DNA of 64,000 nucleotides from Bacillota bacterium (GTDB lineage: Bacteria; Bacillota_I; Bacilli_A; RF39; UBA660). The notes under the pieces were generated by a model. The model ran no database searches. It was not told the DNA's origin and saw only the letters and a program-made list of their open reading frames with translations. Below, one piece after another: positions 60,873-64,000 of the stretch. The translations under genes were made by a program, and so were the position numbers. Within the stretch, counting starts at the first letter, position 1. The number at the start of each line of letters is the position of its first letter. The stretch lies in NCBI GenBank assembly GCA_015059245.1, contig SVAU01000008.1, positions 25,702-89,701 of the forward strand. Reading direction: 5' to 3'.

Positions 60873-62012
60873 ATGCCTGAGAAGATTTCGATCTTGAAAG
60901 AATCTGGTGAAACGATTAGTTCTAATGTTGTTTCAGTATTCATGATTCCTGATACTCAAAAAAGATATCTTATTTCGACTGAAAATACTGTGGATCCACA
61001 TGGACTCACTGTTTTGCATGTAAGCGAAATTGTTGATGGCGCTTTACAAAAGATTGCTACCGACGAAGAGTGGTCTTCTATTAAGACAATAATGCGTGCA
61101 ATCATCTCAGGAAATGTTGGTAGTTACCAATATTTACAAACTATTGATAGTATTAAAGCTAGTGACCAATATTCAAGAGATATTTCTGTTAGTGCATCTG
61201 CTGCTAAGCAAATGTCTGATAATTATGGTACTAGAGATGTAAATAGTATACCTGCTGCTGTAGATGCAGCACCAGCTCCAACGGAAGTTGTTCCTGCTGC
61301 GGATGAAGTTGTTCCTGGTATTGCTGTTGTTGAAGAAACGGCACCAGCACCGGCTCCTGAAGTTGTTCCTGCACCAGTTGCAGAACCAACACCAGTTGCT
61401 GCACCGGAACCTGTTCCTGATCCAGTAGCGGAAGCAGCACCAGTTGCTGAGGTTGCTCCGGCACCGGCTCCTGAACCTGCACCGGTTGTTCAAGTCGTTG
61501 CTCCAGTTGCAGAACCAGCGCCAGTAGAAGCAGAACCTGCACCTGTAGTTGTAGAACCACACTTAGTTGCAGCTTCACCAGTTACATTGCCGGTTGATGA
61601 ACCTGCTGTACAAACTGAACCTGAACCAGTTACATTTGTTGCACAATCAGATTTGTCAGCTGTGCCACCAACTACAATTCCAAGTGGTCAAATTGCTCAA
61701 GAAGCAATTACAAATGCTAACTTAGGTATTAAGTTTGATATTAATCCTAGTTTTGCACCTAATGCTAGTTTAGAAGAAGTTGTATTGGCTTCTCAACAAA
61801 TGTTTATTGAAGGTGTTAAAAATCTAGTTCAAACTATTCAAGAAAAAGTATATAGAGAAATGTATAATAAAGAAGCAGAATTAAAAGCTAAGGAAGAAAT
61901 GTTAAATCAACGCGAAAAAATGTTGAATGAACAAATGATGACAGTAATGTCTAAGTTCGCTAGTATGCCTGGTGCTGAAAATACTGCTACAGTAGAAAAA
62001 ACTGAACAATAA
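60873..62012 (+). CDS. DUF1292-like head, Ala/Pro/Val-rich linker and coiled-coil tail
   Basis: A 379-residue cytoplasmic-type protein starting at ATG 60873 after AGAGGGATTG. Residues ~1-80 resemble the DUF1292/YrzB fold (KRYLISTENTVDPHG, IATDEEWSSIKTI). Residues ~130-265 are a low-complexity linker of AP, VV, EP and AAP repeats. Residues ~280-379 form helices with a coiled coil (KEAELKAKEEMLNQREKMLN). Codons for the linker use more G and C than neighbours because of Ala and Pro. The tail of the CpaF ATPase at 33250 has a similar composition. Function unknown. Confidence 0.75.
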   Translation: MPEKISILKESGETISSNVVSVFMIPDTQKRYLISTENTVDPHGLTVLHVSEIVDGALQKIATDEEWSSIKTIMRAIISGNVGSYQYLQTIDSIKASDQYSRDISVSASAAKQMSDNYGTRDVNSIPAAVDAAPAPTEVVPAADEVVPGIAVVEETAPAPAPEVVPAPVAEPTPVAAPEPVPDPVAEAAPVAEVAPAPAPEPAPVVQVVAPVAEPAPVEAEPAPVVVEPHLVAASPVTLPVDEPAVQTEPEPVTFVAQSDLSAVPPTTIPSGQIAQEAITNANLGIKFDINPSFAPNASLEEVVLASQQMFIEGVKNLVQTIQEKVYREMYNKEAELKAKEEMLNQREKMLNEQMMTVMSKFASMPGAENTATVEKTEQ

Positions 62013-62041
62013 ACCTTAAGTTATAAACTTAAGGTTTTTTC
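62011..62041 (+). terminator. Intrinsic terminator after the Ala/Pro-rich gene
   Basis: AAACCTTAAG (62011-62020) pairs with CTTAAGGTTT (62028-62037) over a seven-base loop and T follows. Confidence 0.88.
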
Positions 62042-62053
62042 ATATAATAAAAT

Positions 62054-62893
62054 ATGAAAGAGTTATTAAAAAAACATTATGGGTTAGAAATCGAATATAG
62101 TAGGAATTATCAAGATGGTTTGATATTTTTTGTTAATGGTGACTACTATTATTTATGTAAATGTTTACTTAATGAAGAAGAACTATTAAAATGTTATGAT
62201 TTATATTTATTATTAAAGAGTAAACAATTAATATTACATGATTTTGTTTTTAACAATGATAATGATTTATTATCAGGTGAATATGTCTTATTAAAGCTTA
62301 ATTATTTAATTGATGATATAGATATTTATGATATAGAGAAATTGAATATAGAAGTTGATTTTGATTATGTAGAAGATTTTTACTCTTTATGGATTGATAG
62401 AATAGATTATTATGAGAAAGAATTATTTGTCGATGAAGATAATAATTTTATTAATTATAGTTTTGATTATTTTATTGGTCTTAGTGAAATGTTGCTAGAT
62501 TACTATAAGAATAGTATTTTAGTAATAAAAAAGAACTATGTAGTACATAGATCATTTATAACTTTGAATACAATAGATTTTTATAATCCTTTAAATATAA
62601 TAGTAGGGGATAAATTAAAGGATTATGCTTCTTATATTAGATTAACTAATAATTGGGATTTATTATATTCTTTATTAAATAATGTAACTTATGAAGATAG
62701 AGTTTATCTACTCGTAAGGTTAAGTTTTCCTTTTAAATATTTTTACTATATAAATAATTATATTAGTAATAATAGTTGTGTTGATGACTTGTTAAATATA
62801 GTTGAAGATATTTCTAAATATGAGGATTATTTAGAAAGGCTGGAGTTATTGACGGGAATTAAGTTATTTTATTGGATAAAAAAAGATAATTAA
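62054..62893 (+). CDS. Degenerate kinase-fold protein, possibly YutH/CotS-like
   Basis: A 279-residue protein. Late segments VVHRSFITLN and DFYNPLNIIVGDKLKDYASYIR are laid out like the catalytic loop and DFG-like region of the APH/CotS family, but the usual catalytic residues are missing. The Bacillus neighbour of yutD is yutH, a spore-coat-associated kinase-like protein, and a NifU-like gene follows here as it does there. The assignment depends on both hints and is tentative. ATG 62054 lies five bases after TATAAT (62043-62048) without a ribosome site, suggesting a leaderless message. Confidence 0.55.
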   Translation: MKELLKKHYGLEIEYSRNYQDGLIFFVNGDYYYLCKCLLNEEELLKCYDLYLLLKSKQLILHDFVFNNDNDLLSGEYVLLKLNYLIDDIDIYDIEKLNIEVDFDYVEDFYSLWIDRIDYYEKELFVDEDNNFINYSFDYFIGLSEMLLDYYKNSILVIKKNYVVHRSFITLNTIDFYNPLNIIVGDKLKDYASYIRLTNNWDLLYSLLNNVTYEDRVYLLVRLSFPFKYFYYINNYISNNSCVDDLLNIVEDISKYEDYLERLELLTGIKLFYWIKKDN

Positions 62894-62917
62894 ACTGGTA
62901 CGTTAATTATCTTTTTT
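62879..62917. terminator. Bidirectional terminator between the YutH-like and NifU-like genes
   Basis: GATAATTAA (62885-62893) pairs with TTAATTATC (62903-62911), with A-run before and T-run after. It covers the ends of both convergent genes. Confidence 0.82.
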
Positions 62918-63126
62918 ACTTCTGGAATATCTTCTTGAATGTTTCTTAACATTCCTTCCATTGTTTTTTCTTGACCCATGCATTCCATACAATGAGAATT
63001 CATTTTTACAAATAAGATACCATCTTGATAGTCGATGTATTCTACGCCACCGCCATCTAGAGCTAGTATTAGTTTTAATTCATCTATTTTATCTTTGATT
63101 CTTTTGATTAATTCTTCTTGATTCAT
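62890..63126 (-). CDS. NifU C-terminal-domain protein (YutI-like)
   Basis: A 78-residue protein. ATG 63126 is preferred, since GGTGATAAAT precedes it; an upstream ATG is four codons earlier. The NifU-like core is visible: an ALDGGGVEYIDYQDGILFVKM beta segment and the Cys pair CMEC in the cluster-binding loop (normally CxxC). Such small NifU domains act as Fe-S scaffold or carrier proteins. Its first residues after the start are a basic helix. Confidence 0.85.
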   Translation of the reverse strand: MNQEELIKRIKDKIDELKLILALDGGGVEYIDYQDGILFVKMNSHCMECMGQEKTMEGMLRNIQEDIPEVKKIINVPV

Positions 63127-63161
63127 ATTTATCACCAAGAAAATTATATCTAATAATTTAT

Positions 63162-63190
63162 TTGGTGTAAATAATTTGTTGTGGTATAAT
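63162..63190 (+). promoter_or_regulatory. Promoter of the S1-domain gene
   Basis: TTGGTG (63162-63167), 17 bases, TATAAT (63185-63190), with TGTGG just before the -10 box. The predicted start near 63197 leaves GAGGTGG at the very 5' end of the message. Confidence 0.75.
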
Positions 63191-63213
63191 ACTTAATGAG
63201 GTGGAAATTTCCA

Positions 63214-63552
63214 ATGTATAAAATAGGAGATATCGTTAAAGGAAAAGTAACCGGTATTGAAAATTACGGTATATTTCTTTTAATGGATGATGGTTATACT
63301 GGCTTGATTCATATTTCCGAAATATCCGAGAAATTTGTAAGAAATGTTTTTGACTATGTACAACTAGATGAAGTCATATCATCAAAGGTCATTGAAATTG
63401 ATGACAGTAACAAAAGATTAAAATTGACGATTAAAAATTTCGATTATAGGATTGAAGACAAGAAAAATCTAGAAGATAAGAATGGATTTTCTTTGTTGAG
63501 GGAAAAACTTCCGTTATGGATCGCCGAGTATAAAGAGAAAAACGAATTGTAG
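63214..63552 (+). CDS. S1-domain RNA-binding protein (YugI/GSP13-like)
   Basis: A 112-residue protein with one S1 domain (residues ~3-75): KIGDIVKGKVTGIENYGIFLLMDDGYTGLIHISEISEKFV. A charged C-terminal region of about 35 residues follows. ATG 63214 follows GAGGTGG; the frame also opens earlier at 63196, but that ATG overlaps the predicted transcription start. Single-S1 proteins such as YugI/GSP13 bind ribosomes or mRNA. The exact target is unknown. Confidence 0.88.
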   Translation: MYKIGDIVKGKVTGIENYGIFLLMDDGYTGLIHISEISEKFVRNVFDYVQLDEVISSKVIEIDDSNKRLKLTIKNFDYRIEDKKNLEDKNGFSLLREKLPLWIAEYKEKNEL

Positions 63553-63565
63553 TTTTTCTTTTTTA
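63536..63565 (+). terminator. Intrinsic terminator after the S1-domain gene
   Basis: AGAAAAAC (63536-63543) pairs with GTTTTTCT (63552-63559), then T to 63565. The stop codon lies between the arms. Confidence 0.75.
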
Positions 63566-63578
63566 TTTGATTTAAAGC

Positions 63579-63613
63579 AAAAAAAAGAACGAACTATAAG
63601 TTCGTTATTTTTT
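63579..63613. terminator. Terminator of tRNA-Leu (also functional on the other strand)
   Basis: AACGAACT (63588-63595) pairs with AGTTCGTT (63599-63606), flanked by an A-run (63580-63586) and a T-run (63608-63613). On the reverse strand it follows the tRNA 3' end by four bases. Confidence 0.8.
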
Positions 63614-63616
63614 AAA

Positions 63617-63705
63617 TGGTGCCCAAGGCCGGACTTGAACCGGCACGAGGGTTAAATCTCGCAGGATTTTAAGTCCTGTGCGTCTACCTGTTCCGCCACT
63701 TGGGC
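63617..63705 (-). tRNA. tRNA-Leu (anticodon UAA)
   Basis: Read on the reverse strand: acceptor GCCCAAG pairs with CTTGGGC, then discriminator A and an encoded CCA. The anticodon arm is CAGGA-CTTAAAA-TCCTG, anticodon TAA. The long variable arm and the TTCAAGTCC T-loop are normal for class II tRNA-Leu. Confidence 0.97.
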
Positions 63706-63737
63706 AGGCACCTTCGTCTTTTCAATAAGACTACTTG

Positions 63738-63766
63738 AGTATAACGCATTTTTTTTTGATTTGCAA
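63738..63766 (-). promoter_or_regulatory. Promoter of tRNA-Leu (reverse strand)
   Basis: On the reverse strand, TTGCAA (63766-63761), 17 bases, TATACT (63743-63738). It lies about 33 bases upstream of the tRNA 5' end. Confidence 0.7.
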
Positions 63767-63855
63767 TACTTTTTTGTTTTTTTTATGAATATTTTTTAAT
63801 TTTTATTGGAATTATAGGGAAAAATACAAAAAATGAAATATTTTTGTTTTTTTTG

Positions 63856-63885
63856 TTGACATCTGAAAATTTATTATGCTATAAT
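63856..63885 (+). promoter_or_regulatory. Consensus promoter of tRNA-Ser
   Basis: TTGACA (63856-63861), 18 bases, TATAAT (63880-63885), with TGC just before the -10 box. Both boxes are exact consensus; the tRNA begins 28 bases downstream. Confidence 0.92.
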
Positions 63886-63912
63886 CAACTTGTCGCTGGA
63901 GAAAAGCGAGAT

Positions 63913-64000
63913 GGAGGAATACCCAAGTCTGGTTGAAGGGACCGGTCTTGAAAACCGGAAGGTCGTGTGAGCGGCGCAGGGGTTCGAATCCCTTTTCCTC
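63913..64000 (+). tRNA. tRNA-Ser (anticodon UGA), cut by the window end
   Basis: GGAGGAA starts the acceptor stem. The anticodon arm CCGGT-CTTGAAA-ACCGG gives anticodon TGA. A long variable arm (GGTCGTGTGAGCGGC) and GGTTCGAATCC T-arm follow. The 3' acceptor strand runs off the window (last bases TTCCTC), so the final C and the discriminator are not visible. Confidence 0.95.

Noticed and set aside
61173..61578. Trp/Cys/Arg-rich and Gln/Leu-rich reverse frames opposite the Ala/Pro-rich linker
   Set aside because: Both are reflections of the AP/EP/VV repeats and have no start signals.
61261..61620. CRISPR or DNA tandem array
   Set aside because: The repetitive look comes from irregular codons for Ala, Pro, Val and Glu; no constant-length repeat and spacer pattern exists here or elsewhere in the window.

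Overview
The window is AT-rich DNA from a low-GC Firmicute, most likely an uncultured gut Bacilli or RF39-type (Mycoplasmatota-adjacent) lineage. Tryptophan is encoded by TGG and several genes end in TGA (for example at 55390 and 56442), so the standard bacterial code applies and this is not a TGA-recoding mollicute. Cell-wall genes (a RodA/FtsW-type polymerase, a D-Ala-D-Ala carboxypeptidase) and several sporulation-family genes (CotY/CotZ-like coat protein, Cse60-like, SpmA/SpmB, YunB, a tentative YutH-like protein) suggest a walled, possibly spore-forming cell. The taxonomic placement is inference from gene content.

Region 1 (1-22300) is mostly housekeeping. It holds a T-box-controlled small membrane protein plus leuS, an alpha/beta hydrolase, an NrtR-like Nudix regulator beside thymidine kinase, a YfhO-type membrane protein, trmB, a run of envelope-like genes (lipoprotein, acidic protein, DUF948-like, YtxH), a membrane-anchored cadherin-like beta-sandwich protein, tyrS under an unusually short T-box leader, a RodA-like gene, a CotY/CotZ coat protein and a reverse-strand cluster (thioredoxin-like, CPBP protease, degenerate metallophosphoesterase).

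Region 2 (22323-50400) is the most remarkable part: about 28 kb of same-strand genes that build one envelope-spanning machine from two known systems. The first half is Tad/type-II-like: two secreted or anchored surface proteins (one of 2523 residues), CpaB-like, CpaF-like ATPase, TadB, TadC, at least four small pilin-like proteins and a CpaE-like protein whose P-loop lysine is missing. The second half is type-IV-secretion-like: two VirB2-like proteins, VirB6-like, PrgI/VirB3-like, VirB4 split into two overlapping genes, a SpoIID + NlpC/P60 wall hydrolase (VirB1 role), a lipoprotein and a VirD4 coupling protein with a long acidic tail. No relaxase, integrase or prepilin peptidase gene is visible. 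Internal promoters (35237, 38148) and terminators (38553, 44143, 47554) divide it into expression units.

Region 3 (50400-64000) returns to housekeeping and sporulation-linked genes: rhodanese-like, VTT-family membrane protein, rmuC, trpS, a lipoprotein, the dacB-spmA-spmB-(zinc ribbon)-rluB-ferredoxin block whose order resembles Bacillus subtilis, yunB, yutD, an Ala/Pro-rich protein with a DUF1292-like head, a YutH-like protein, a NifU-like protein, an S1-domain protein, tRNA-Leu(UAA) and the start of tRNA-Ser(UGA).

Assignments rest on reading protein motifs, start sites and DNA signals by eye. No database search was run.
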